Shown: piece after piece, positions 1 through 7,429 of the stretch
Numbering within the stretch: the first letter of the stretch is position 1
Layout: each line of letters starts with the position of its first letter
Source: Candidatus Roizmanbacteria bacterium
GTDB lineage: Bacteria; Patescibacteriota; Microgenomatia; UBA1406; GWC2-37-13
Direction: 5' to 3'
Assembly: GCA_026395455.1 (NCBI GenBank)
Contig: JAPLYR010000014.1
Span: forward strand, 1-9,990
DNA length: 9,990 bases
Position numbers and translations under genes: made by a program
Notes under the pieces: generated by a model
Seen by the model: the letters and a program-made list of their open reading frames with translations, nothing else
The model's database searches: none
What the model was told of the DNA's origin: nothing

Positions 1-358
1 GTGCAACTCTGAGTTGTTTTTTTACTGAAACAAGACGAAATAAATAAATACCAAAAAAAGAATAGAGCAATAATCTCATAAAATAGAGAAAGCCAATACT
101 GTTCTGCAAAAAAGTAAACTGAATGAATGACACAAAAAAAGATATAAGAAAAAAGATGACTAGCGCTAATGCAATTTTCTGAGAGAAAAACTTCTTAAGT
201 GGATCAAATCCAAATCGAAATAGAAGATAAATGAGATATACAAAAAGAATACCTTCTTGAACATACCCATTAATAACCCCCTGAAAAAGCTCAATTCTCG
301 CAAATTGACCAGCCAGAAGAGAGATGAAGAGGGAGAATAAAAGGATGTAATCAAACAT
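1..358 (-). CDS. Partial membrane protein, O-antigen ligase/polymerase-like N-terminus
   Basis: The reading frame stays open from the ATG at 356-358 to the window edge, giving the first 119 residues; the C-terminus lies outside. The visible part is almost all hydrophobic, with about four predicted membrane helices: near residues 3-22, 31-50, 62-84 and 91-112. They are separated by short basic loops (FDPLKKFF, SVKKQ). The start overlaps the stop of the upstream GT2 gene by 8 bases (ATGTTTGA), so translation is probably coupled; I see no Shine-Dalgarno site. This helix-dense opening at the end of a glycosyltransferase operon resembles O-antigen ligase/Wzy-type proteins, which join or polymerise lipid-linked glycans on the outer face of the membrane. 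That identity is inference: the diagnostic large periplasmic loop is not in the window. A flippase or another polytopic protein is possible. Confidence 0.55.
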   Translation of the reverse strand, partial: MFDYILLFSLFISLLAGQFARIELFQGVINGYVQEGILFVYLIYLLFRFGFDPLKKFFSQKIALALVIFFLISFFVSFIQFTFLQNSIGFLYFMRLLLYSFFGIYLFRLVSVKKQLRVA

Positions 359-1100
359 ATAATTTGGTCGCTAATTTCGCGCGTACTAAAAATGAATGAA
401 ACGACATGACAAACGAATAGACAAAACCAGCCGCACCGTCAAATAACCCACCCAGAATAAAATAGGTATAGATAAATTTGACAAATGGGAGAAAGATAAG
501 TTCGAGGAGAGAGAATTTTTTCCCTTGTTTCTCAAGTTCGTTTGCCCGTATAGTTGAATACTCATTTACGTCTTGAATAAATGATGAGAGAGATTCATGA
601 GAATTATGATTAATGTACCCACTCAGTTTTTTGACTTCACCTGTTGGGACAAAAACTTCATGAACTGCCCCCACCCAACTCCCACTTCCCTTTTTCATGA
701 GACGAATGATTCCTGTATTTCGTGCTTTTTGTGTTTCTCCAAATTTGAGTTCTGTATCCCAGAAAAAATCTCTTCGAGGTAGTGAGTATGCAACAACAGT
801 GTCTTCTGATTGGAGTTTTGCAATTTCAGTTTGTAACTCATTTGTTACTTCTTCATCTGCATCAATAAATAAAACCCATTCGTTTTTTGCCTGACTCATT
901 GCCCAATTACGCTGCTCTGCAAAATCTACTTTTGCTTTCGTTACTACTTGGGCTCCAGCTTCTTGCGCCCTCTTTTCAGTCTCATCAGAAGATTCATCAT
1001 TCACAACTAGTATTTCACTACAAAAGGAAAGAGATCGCACTGCTTGTGCAATCTTTTTTTCTTCATTTTTAGCTATGATTATTGCCGATATGTTTTTCAT
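351..1100 (-). CDS. Family 2 glycosyltransferase, WaaE/KdtX-like
   Basis: This 249-residue GT-A enzyme probably transfers a sugar from a nucleotide sugar to a lipid-linked or core oligosaccharide at the cytoplasmic face of the membrane. The N-terminal strand reads ISAIIIAKNEEKKI, followed by LVVNDESSDET (31-41). The metal-binding motif is D80-A81-D82 in LFIDADEEV. A VHE motif (146-148) and a conserved-looking C-terminal region (about 199-245, FLPFVKFIYTYFILGGLFDG) match the WaaE-like subfamily, whose members are about 250 residues, so the protein looks complete. The C-terminal hydrophobic stretch may be membrane-associated. The start overlaps the upstream GT4 stop by ATGA, and the stop overlaps the next gene by 8 bases. 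The subfamily is recognised from motifs. Donor and acceptor are unknown, so no gene symbol is given. Confidence 0.88.
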   Translation of the reverse strand: MKNISAIIIAKNEEKKIAQAVRSLSFCSEILVVNDESSDETEKRAQEAGAQVVTKAKVDFAEQRNWAMSQAKNEWVLFIDADEEVTNELQTEIAKLQSEDTVVAYSLPRRDFFWDTELKFGETQKARNTGIIRLMKKGSGSWVGAVHEVFVPTGEVKKLSGYINHNSHESLSSFIQDVNEYSTIRANELEKQGKKFSLLELIFLPFVKFIYTYFILGGLFDGAAGFVYSFVMSFHSFLVRAKLATKLYV

Positions 1101-2194
1101 ATAGTTACATACAACTCTTCAATGAGCTTTCTTGTATTGTGGGCATTAAAGACCTTTTCTGCCCTTTCTCTCCCAATTGTACCAAGTTTAGAACAAAGCT
1201 GCTTATTGGTATATAAATCGGTAATAGATTGTGCCAATTCCTGTTCATTTCCTTCTTCTGTAAGTATCCCAGCATCTTGTACCACATCTGCAATTGCACC
1301 GCTTTTGGTGGATACTATTGGGAGCCCACTTGCCATGGCTTCAATAAACACCATTCCATATTGCTCTTCCCAGGTGGTGGTTTTCTTTGAAGGGACACAG
1401 AATACGTCAGCTTGCTGAAAGACCGTTGGTATTTCTTTATATGATTTGTGTTCTATCGTAACACTATTTTGAAGATTGACATCCTGTATTAATTTGCGTA
1501 ATGTATTCTCAAGTGGACCTTGCCCAACAATGTGTAGCCTGATATCTTTTGTAGTCGCAATAACTTTTTTAAAAGCATTGTACAAATCCATAACACCCTT
1601 TTCTTCTACAAGTCGCCCGACAAATAATATTGTGAAAGGTTTTGATTCTTTTTTTGATGCAGGATAAAAGAGTGACACATCAACACCAAGTGGGATTAGT
1701 GATATTTTGTTTGCATTGACTCCTTCGGTAATAAGACACTGCTTTGCTTTTCCGGTATAACACACAAATCGATCAACATACTGCATAGTAAATTCCTTAA
1801 TTCTTTTTTTGGCAGTGGTTGATTCATTGTTAAAAGGAATTGTTTCCCACCATGTGGAAATGAGTTTTTTTATGAGCCCCTTACTTCTTAGGACTGCTAC
1901 TTGATACGAATAATAATAGTGAGGGTCTCCCACATGAACAATGTCAGAATCAACGATATGATTTTCCAGTCCAAACAACACCTGTGAATCACCAATAGTT
2001 CTATTTGCAATATATTTAATTGGTTTATTTAAAAAAGACAATCTTTGAAAATCTGCAAGACTGGGAAGTTTAATAAGTGGAAATTGAACATGTGAATCAA
2101 TTGGAAAAAGTGAAGAATACCCCGTTATATTTAAGGGATAGTTTTGTCCTTCAAAATTATTCAAGAATGCCCCACGTACAAAAGATATTTTCAT
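1097..2194 (-). CDS. Family 4 glycosyltransferase (GT-B fold)
   Basis: This 365-residue retaining glycosyltransferase has the usual GT4 layout. The N-terminal acceptor half starts MKISFVRGAF and contains a long insert-like region rich in Tyr (PHYYYSYQV, 91-99). The C-terminal donor-binding half begins near FTILFVGRLVEEKG (187-200), with phosphate-binding R193 and K199. The donor-sugar E-x7-E motif is E277 to E285 in EQYGMVFIE, followed by AMASGLPIVST. Length and motif spacing are normal, so it should be active. It would add a sugar from a nucleotide donor during glycan assembly in the cytoplasm. The gene follows the large GT fusion after 15 bases and has no visible Shine-Dalgarno site. It shares the fusion's reading frame, with only the TAG at 2210-2212 and five codons between them. 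Its stop overlaps the downstream GT2 start (ATGA). Substrate specificity cannot be read. Confidence 0.9.
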   Translation of the reverse strand: MKISFVRGAFLNNFEGQNYPLNITGYSSLFPIDSHVQFPLIKLPSLADFQRLSFLNKPIKYIANRTIGDSQVLFGLENHIVDSDIVHVGDPHYYYSYQVAVLRSKGLIKKLISTWWETIPFNNESTTAKKRIKEFTMQYVDRFVCYTGKAKQCLITEGVNANKISLIPLGVDVSLFYPASKKESKPFTILFVGRLVEEKGVMDLYNAFKKVIATTKDIRLHIVGQGPLENTLRKLIQDVNLQNSVTIEHKSYKEIPTVFQQADVFCVPSKKTTTWEEQYGMVFIEAMASGLPIVSTKSGAIADVVQDAGILTEEGNEQELAQSITDLYTNKQLCSKLGTIGRERAEKVFNAHNTRKLIEELYVTI

Positions 2195-2209
2195 ATGGAA
2201 TCCATATTG

Positions 2210-4705
2210 CTATTTATTTAATAAAGTTTTTGGCAATCTCATTACCTCTCTTATTTTTTGTCCCACATTCGCATACTTCCAAAAAAACTTCCACCTGCTT
2301 TTCGCAATCCACTTTTCTTTCTTTTTATTTAATTGTGATACCTCAAAGTGGTCATAAGTAACTTCTGAGTCAATGCCAACTACAAAACCAGCATTCCTGG
2401 CTCTCACACAATAATCAACATCTTCATAATACATAAAATACGACTCATCCCACAGTCCAATTGTTTGCACGACTTTTTTTGAAAAACCCATAACTGAACC
2501 GCTAATAAAATCCACCTGAGTAAATCTATGAGCTGGTTTTTGAGAAATAAGTCCACCACTAAGTCTCCACTTATCAATTTCTCCACCATAAAATATACTT
2601 TTCCCCTGTTTCATTACATAACCCCATATATCAAAAAGTTTTGAAGCCGCAAATAATGATTTTACAGAGATACCTTTTAATGAAATGTCGGGATTGAGTG
2701 CAAAGAAGTAGTCGCATCCATCTTCTAAGCCCGCTCGTATCCCCTCATTAACCCCCGCTGCATACCCCTTTCCATTGGTACTATTATCAATCCAATAGAT
2801 AGTGAACGACTTCACATAATTAGTTGAATCCAAATGTCCCGATGAAAAAATAGTTTTAATTTCTTCTTCCAAACGTGCCTTTTCTTCCTGAAGTGTTTTA
2901 TACAAAACCACAATCAGTGCAATTTTAGTCTCTGTTAACCCCTGCCTACCGGCAGGCAGGTACGAAGGTTGCCAAGGCTGATTATTCATAACGCCTAAGA
3001 GATTTTCATTAAAGATTTCCCATTTATAAGGATGAGAAATACTTTTTTCTGCCTTTTTAACATTATGCTTTAAAAGTGCTTCATTTAATTTTTCTTCATT
3101 TGGGACTAATGTTAAATGAGGAAAATATTTTTTGTATTCCTGGAAAATGGGAAGGTCGAGTGCAATAACCGGGAGTCCCTCAATCAACGCTTCAAGTACT
3201 GGATAACAAAATCCTTCATGTTGTGAGGTATACATCATAACATCTGCATTTTTATAGAGCCACTTTAACTGTCCATCATTAAAGTTTTGTATAAACTGAA
3301 CGTTTTGTGTTTTCCCAATGTGAAGTGACTTTACATATTCCGCCTCTTGAGGACCTGCGATGACGGTATAGGTGTCTCCAACTACTGACAGCAACTTATC
3401 AATTCGTTTCACTGGTTTTACCACTCCCACAAACAAAGCGATTGGTTTTTTTGGTTGAATGAAAACCGGCTTTTCTGCAACACTTTGAAGATGATCTGCA
3501 CCAGATGGGATTACCTGTACTTTATAGACAAAATTGGGATATCTTTTTTCAAACTCTTTATATATCTCGTTATGCAAAATGATAATTGTGTCAGAGATAC
3601 GAATCGACTGTTCTGTTTGAAACTGCAACTTTGATGCTGAGTGTTTATAATTTTCTGGCGAAGAAAAAAAGCCAAAATCATAGAGAAACATTATTTTCTT
3701 TACCGGAAAGAACTGTAACAACCACGGTATTGTCCCGCCAGTTCCCAAAAATACATCACATCTATGAATTAGTATTGCAAGAGGAAGCCACAGCTGGGAA
3801 TACAATCGAGTAGGAAGTCGATGCAAGGAGGCATTATTAAATCCAAACCAATAGTAGTCAACAGAACTATCTTTTCCAGAATTGATTCCCTGAATAACTC
3901 TATCTATCCCGCTTTTCACTCCTTCCCCAACAACATATGATCCACAATCAACACCAACTCTTTGCTTGCCTTTTACCCAAGGGATAAGAGCGTAGGAAAA
4001 AAATTCCATTTTTGCAAAGAGTGCATCAAGCATAATGCGGGCAAATCCATCTTTATACCCTTGATCCTTAATCGCACGCGCATAAAACATATGGAGTGGA
4101 TGAAGAAAAAGTTCTTTCAGTCCATATTTCCTCTTTGCGTTCTTATATTCTTTCGCCTGTCGTACCGAGTAGTCAAAGAACTTTTTTATAATTTGAGGAA
4201 ATGATCTGTATGAATAATGGGAAACTTCTGATTTGAGTTCTCCGATAACTCCTTTCACTTTATACTGCTCATGGATAAGCATCTCTCCCGAAGTTGCACT
4301 CGTTGTTTTAAACAAAACTAATTTTTTATGCAGCTCACCGTGCATGAGTTTTTTTCCAAACAAATGATTGCGAAAATGAAGTCGGTACCCATCATATTTT
4401 GGATTTGAAAGTGCTTGTGCAATTTCTTCTTTGTTTTTGTTTGTAATAACTTCATCGCTATCAAGAACAAACGTCCACTCAGTAGTAACTTGAGATAGTG
4501 CGAATGCACGTTGCAGACCAAAATCATAACAATGATGTCTCACTACTCTGCACTTAAATTGCTGTGCGATTTCAACTGTGTAATCTGTGGAGTAGTCGTC
4601 AATAATGACAATCTCACTAGTCATATTTTTTACACTTTCCAAAGTTCGCACCAGAGTATCTGCTGCATTGCGTGTAATAATAAGTACTGTGAGATTCTTT
4701 ATCAT
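2210..4705 (-). CDS. Three-domain glycosyltransferase fusion GT2-GT4-GT2
   Basis: An 831-residue protein with three complete-looking transferase modules. Domain 1 (about 1-245) is a WaaE-like GT2: LTVLIITRNAADTL, DSD at 82-84 in FVLDSDEV, IHE at 144-146, and the subfamily's C-terminal region LHPLHMFYARAIKDQGYKDG (201-220). Domain 2 (about 249-575) is GT4: an N-terminal glycine-rich stretch (VGVDCGSYVVGEG), donor half from IALFVGVVKPVKR (422-434), and E-x7-E from E497 to E505 in EGFCYPVLE. Domain 3 (about 593-831) is a GT2 of the rhamnosyltransferase-like type: IDNST (639-643), NPD (671-673), and the acceptor-side motif WDESYFMYYEDVDYC (752-766). Between domains 2 and 3, residues 583-589 (LPAGRQG) are encoded by a dispersed palindrome. 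The start overlaps the upstream stop by ATGA. A purine-rich AAGGGG lies about 17 bases before the ATG, rather far for a ribosome site. It probably adds several sugars in succession. The order and identity of sugars are unknown. Confidence 0.88.
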   Translation of the reverse strand: MIKNLTVLIITRNAADTLVRTLESVKNMTSEIVIIDDYSTDYTVEIAQQFKCRVVRHHCYDFGLQRAFALSQVTTEWTFVLDSDEVITNKNKEEIAQALSNPKYDGYRLHFRNHLFGKKLMHGELHKKLVLFKTTSATSGEMLIHEQYKVKGVIGELKSEVSHYSYRSFPQIIKKFFDYSVRQAKEYKNAKRKYGLKELFLHPLHMFYARAIKDQGYKDGFARIMLDALFAKMEFFSYALIPWVKGKQRVGVDCGSYVVGEGVKSGIDRVIQGINSGKDSSVDYYWFGFNNASLHRLPTRLYSQLWLPLAILIHRCDVFLGTGGTIPWLLQFFPVKKIMFLYDFGFFSSPENYKHSASKLQFQTEQSIRISDTIIILHNEIYKEFEKRYPNFVYKVQVIPSGADHLQSVAEKPVFIQPKKPIALFVGVVKPVKRIDKLLSVVGDTYTVIAGPQEAEYVKSLHIGKTQNVQFIQNFNDGQLKWLYKNADVMMYTSQHEGFCYPVLEALIEGLPVIALDLPIFQEYKKYFPHLTLVPNEEKLNEALLKHNVKKAEKSISHPYKWEIFNENLLGVMNNQPWQPSYLPAGRQGLTETKIALIVVLYKTLQEEKARLEEEIKTIFSSGHLDSTNYVKSFTIYWIDNSTNGKGYAAGVNEGIRAGLEDGCDYFFALNPDISLKGISVKSLFAASKLFDIWGYVMKQGKSIFYGGEIDKWRLSGGLISQKPAHRFTQVDFISGSVMGFSKKVVQTIGLWDESYFMYYEDVDYCVRARNAGFVVGIDSEVTYDHFEVSQLNKKKEKWIAKSRWKFFWKYANVGQKIREVMRLPKTLLNK
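2918..2961 (-). repeat. Dispersed palindromic repeat inserted in frame in a GT gene
   Basis: Read on the minus strand, this 44-base stretch matches 8301-8344 (plus strand) at 40 of 44 positions by eye. Its GC-rich core at 2941-2960 (plus strand cctgcctaccggcaggcagg) is a near-perfect palindrome with one mismatched pair. The flank continues with GGTTAACAGAG and CTAAA. In the gene it encodes LPAGRQGLTETK, starting at residue 583, in the linker between the GT4 and last GT2 domains. The insertion keeps the frame and lies outside catalytic motifs. I recall 'LPAGRQ' as recurrent in CPR proteins; that recollection is not verified here. Confidence 0.85.
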
Positions 4706-6141
4706 TTGAGTAATGTTAATTTCCCCTTCTTTTGTTGTACTATTTTTGGATTAAACAAATTAAAAAAAGGTGTATTTGAATTGCCTAAATATTGTCTTCG
4801 TATTTTTGGGTCATCCAGTTGTACCACTGAAAATCGTGGTGGACCAAATGAAAAATGGACGATTCCACTTCTCATGAGTACAAATGGATAGGCGCATCCA
4901 ATGAGAAATAAAAGTGCCACAACAATTGTCATAAATATGCTTTTTTTTGTTTCCACTAAATACGTCAACCAATATATTCCCACAACAAACAATGCAGGAA
5001 TGGAGGCGCGCATTGCAAAATCATTCATCAAACCCATTTTGTACCATGGAATTAAAAGGAGAATTGCAAATGCGAGAAATAGGAGAGAAGACCTTTTTTT
5101 TGCTCTGATAAGGAAAGCTGCAAAGATACCGAATTCCAATAAATAGAACATGCCAAGACGAAAGAGTATTTTGCTGCCAAATAATTTCTCAATTTGCCAT
5201 AGCCATGCACTTGCAGTTGTTTCTCTTACACTTAACGTCATGTTCGAAAGAAAAAATAGTATTTCTATTGCCAGAATAAACAAGGAAAGTGCAACTGTTG
5301 TTATTTTTATTGGACATTTTTTGCGGATAAACATCCATGCATAAAATGGAGCAAGTCCAATAAATACAAATGGCGACCACAACAAAGTAGACACAAATAG
5401 AAGATCTTGAAAGGGTAATTTTTTATCTTTTAAAAAACTAAAGACAAGTATCCCGATACAAATCCACCCCGCAATAACATGCTGAGGAACATAGAAAAAA
5501 AGTGTAGTGTTGCCAGAATATTGCCAGATAATCCCCCACCATTCCCAATCGGCATATCCACTAACTCTCTTCCACATCATGAGACGTCCAATAAGGTCGA
5601 GTCCTGAAAAAAAGGGAAAAAGGAGACTTATCCATATCTGTGTTTTTTCTTTCACAACAGATAAGAGCCATGTATATGCTATTGCGATTCCTCCATAGGT
5701 CCATGCAAAGAGTGCAATATTTGCTGCCTTCCACCCGAGCCATTTTCCAATAACAGCACTGGGAAGATAGTATGCGAAATAATAAACAAGGTAGACGAAT
5801 TTATTGGTCTCAACCAGTTTATAGGTAACTGGCCAGTCAAAGGAAATGAGGTCGCTCAAAATGGCGCTATGTTTGAATGCATCTCCATCTTGAAGACCCC
5901 TATGTCCTGTTCCTGAAAGGAGTGTCCAAGTAAACAGAAAAAGTCCACTCACAATAAGCGTTTTTTTTGAAATAAAAATAGATCCGCTCACCTTTTTTAT
6001 GTTTTTAGTTATCACATACACCAAGAAAACAAAGAAAAAAAGAGCGATAAGAGGGTGTGTCCACCCGGTTAGAAATATGCAAAAGGGAATAAGAAGATAT
6101 AAAACGCTTGCGGCAAGAAGCGCTCGAATAGAAATATGCAT
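4702..6141 (-). CDS. Polytopic membrane protein, possible GT-C-type glycosyltransferase
   Basis: A 479-residue protein with roughly ten or more hydrophobic segments, for example 12-45, 61-75, 114-132, 140-163, 220-237, 249-271, 281-300, 327-345, 352-366, 380-395 and 401-423. The first large loop carries LQDGDAFKHSAIL with D85-x-D87 and H91. This is the place and form of the catalytic acidic motif in GT-C enzymes, which use polyprenyl-phosphate sugars on the outer membrane face. Other striking stretches are MMWKRVSGYADWEWW (188-202), NTTLFFYVPQH (211-221) and NDFAMRASIPALF (373-385). I associate such stretches with uncharacterised membrane proteins of polysaccharide loci. The soluble tail (about 430-479) is short. 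It has the only clear Shine-Dalgarno site of the operon, AAGGAG four bases before the ATG, overlapping the upstream gene's stop. Function is inferred from topology and neighbours only. Confidence 0.72.
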   Translation of the reverse strand: MHISIRALLAASVLYLLIPFCIFLTGWTHPLIALFFFVFLVYVITKNIKKVSGSIFISKKTLIVSGLFLFTWTLLSGTGHRGLQDGDAFKHSAILSDLISFDWPVTYKLVETNKFVYLVYYFAYYLPSAVIGKWLGWKAANIALFAWTYGGIAIAYTWLLSVVKEKTQIWISLLFPFFSGLDLIGRLMMWKRVSGYADWEWWGIIWQYSGNTTLFFYVPQHVIAGWICIGILVFSFLKDKKLPFQDLLFVSTLLWSPFVFIGLAPFYAWMFIRKKCPIKITTVALSLFILAIEILFFLSNMTLSVRETTASAWLWQIEKLFGSKILFRLGMFYLLEFGIFAAFLIRAKKRSSLLFLAFAILLLIPWYKMGLMNDFAMRASIPALFVVGIYWLTYLVETKKSIFMTIVVALLFLIGCAYPFVLMRSGIVHFSFGPPRFSVVQLDDPKIRRQYLGNSNTPFFNLFNPKIVQQKKGKLTLLK

Positions 6142-6142
6142 A

Positions 6143-7429
6143 TTACTCCTTATTATACCGCCAAATAGTATAAGAAGCGGTCTGTCCTGTTTGTTTAAAA
6201 TGTGCCGTTAATGCCTTTTTTACTTGTGGAGTCAAACTCTCATATTCTCCCATTTTTTTTGGGACAATAATATAGAGGACACCAGTAAGATCTACTGGTC
6301 GATTATAAACTCTTTGGACCCAAGGAAAGTGAAGTGGGGTAAACTCATGAGGTAGTGCATCGAGATAATAATAAAGTTCAACTCTGTTCCCTACTACCAG
6401 CACATTTTCTTCGTTCTTTCCGGGCATAAGAGATCCCACTTGCTTTGCCTCTTTGATGACCGATGAAGAAAGATATACCTGCCTTTTTTGATTATCCTTA
6501 AATGTTTTATATGCATCTCGCAGAATAATGAGTGAAAAAATAAGAAGTACTATCCATACAACTTTACGAATTTTTTTTGTGTTTAAAACATCAGCTACGA
6601 GGAGAATGAAAAAAGGAACAAATAAAGCGAAGTTCAATTTTGAAAGTCCTTGAAAAAAGAAGGTAAATGAAATTAATGTCATTAAGAGAAGAGGAATATT
6701 TTTATATTTTTTCTTATAGAGATAAAGGAGGAGGAGACCAAATATGACACAAATACTTAATAAAAGTTTGAGTTGAATGCCGAGAAAAAAAGTTTTATAC
6801 GTAGACTGAATATAAGAGTAATTAAAAACAATCATTTGCCTCCATAGTCGATCGAGCGCTCTTAAACTGATGAAGTAAACTATTGCCACATCCCACGCAA
6901 GTAAAAAAACTGCAATACTTTTTTTTCTTGTTGATTTTATAAATACGGGAATCAAAAACAAGAAAGCTGTTGGCTTTATCATGGTGGCAAGAGCTACAAA
7001 TAACCAAGTAAAATGTTCTCTTCTTATTTCAAAAAATAGCCATGCAATGACCAAGAAAAATGCCATCCCTGCGTCATACCACAGTTGTTGCTGAACTACT
7101 GTGAATTGAAATGAAAGATATAAAATAAGAATAAGAAAATACAAAAGTGGTTTCTTGATTTTCCTTGCAACTAAATAGGCAATAATAGCAAATTGAACCA
7201 GTTGGGTTACAACAAAGATAGTTGAAAGAGAAGAGAGGTTCTGACTAAAGGGAGCAAGAAGAATACTGGTAAGAAACCCATGATGATCAAAGAAAGACAG
7301 GTACTGTACTAACCCTTTTGAAACAAGCCAAGGATAAAAAAAGAATTCTGGAAATATCTGTACTGGAAGCGAAACGAGAATAATTAAATACGATAAAAAA
7401 CAAATGGCGAATAGAGAAAATATGATCAT
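6143..7429 (-). CDS. GT-C-like membrane glycosyltransferase (family 39/ArnT type)
   Basis: From the ATG at 7427-7429 this is 428 residues. A helix at about 1-22 is followed by a loop, PWLVSKGLVQYLSFFDHHGFLTSI (33-56), whose DHHG at 48-51 resembles the first-loop motif of family-39-like GT-C enzymes, which move sugars from polyprenyl phosphate to acceptors outside the membrane. Then come about nine further helices, with a helix-end ATMIKPTAFLF motif. A soluble C-terminal portion (about 310-428) ends TIWRYNKE. The frame stays open upstream to an ATG at 7516, but that start would overlap the methyltransferase by 91 bases and add a hydrophilic head. The ATGA overlap at 7426-7429 fits the operon's pattern and puts the first helix at the N-terminus, so I prefer it. 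The gene ends 1 base before the next start. Acceptor and sugar are unknown. Confidence 0.78.
   Translation of the reverse strand: MIIFSLFAICFLSYLIILVSLPVQIFPEFFFYPWLVSKGLVQYLSFFDHHGFLTSILLAPFSQNLSSLSTIFVVTQLVQFAIIAYLVARKIKKPLLYFLILILYLSFQFTVVQQQLWYDAGMAFFLVIAWLFFEIRREHFTWLFVALATMIKPTAFLFLIPVFIKSTRKKSIAVFLLAWDVAIVYFISLRALDRLWRQMIVFNYSYIQSTYKTFFLGIQLKLLLSICVIFGLLLLYLYKKKYKNIPLLLMTLISFTFFFQGLSKLNFALFVPFFILLVADVLNTKKIRKVVWIVLLIFSLIILRDAYKTFKDNQKRQVYLSSSVIKEAKQVGSLMPGKNEENVLVVGNRVELYYYLDALPHEFTPLHFPWVQRVYNRPVDLTGVLYIIVPKKMGEYESLTPQVKKALTAHFKQTGQTASYTIWRYNKE
6145..6151 (-). promoter_or_regulatory. Shine-Dalgarno site for the 4702-6141 gene
   Basis: On the minus strand the sequence reads AAGGAGTAATATG. 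AAGGAG sits four bases before the ATG at 6139-6141, and the TAA inside this string is the stop of the upstream gene. It is the only strong ribosome-binding site I found among the window's starts and supports this start codon. Confidence 0.75.

Noticed and set aside
166..354. Minus-strand 62-codon frame starting at 354
   Set aside because: It overlaps in another frame the longer open frame from 358 to the edge, whose helix pattern and overlap with the GT2 stop fit a real gene.
1044..1418. Plus-strand open frame of 124 codons
   Set aside because: It runs antisense to the GT2 and GT4 genes, which carry clear catalytic motifs; no start signals or recognisable protein.
2210..2212. Alternative genetic code (recoded stop) joining the two GT genes
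   Set aside because: TAG and TGA both act as stops at sensible gene ends elsewhere, and each gene has a complete domain without joining.
4511..4891. Plus-strand open frame of 126 codons
   Set aside because: Antisense to the GT fusion and the membrane gene; Cys-rich low-plausibility translation that shadows coding constraint on the other strand.
4930..4950. Runs of eight T/A as phase-variation tracts
   Set aside because: Runs of 7-8 A occur throughout this AT-rich coding DNA at lysine codons; no frame is broken at them and nothing singles one out.
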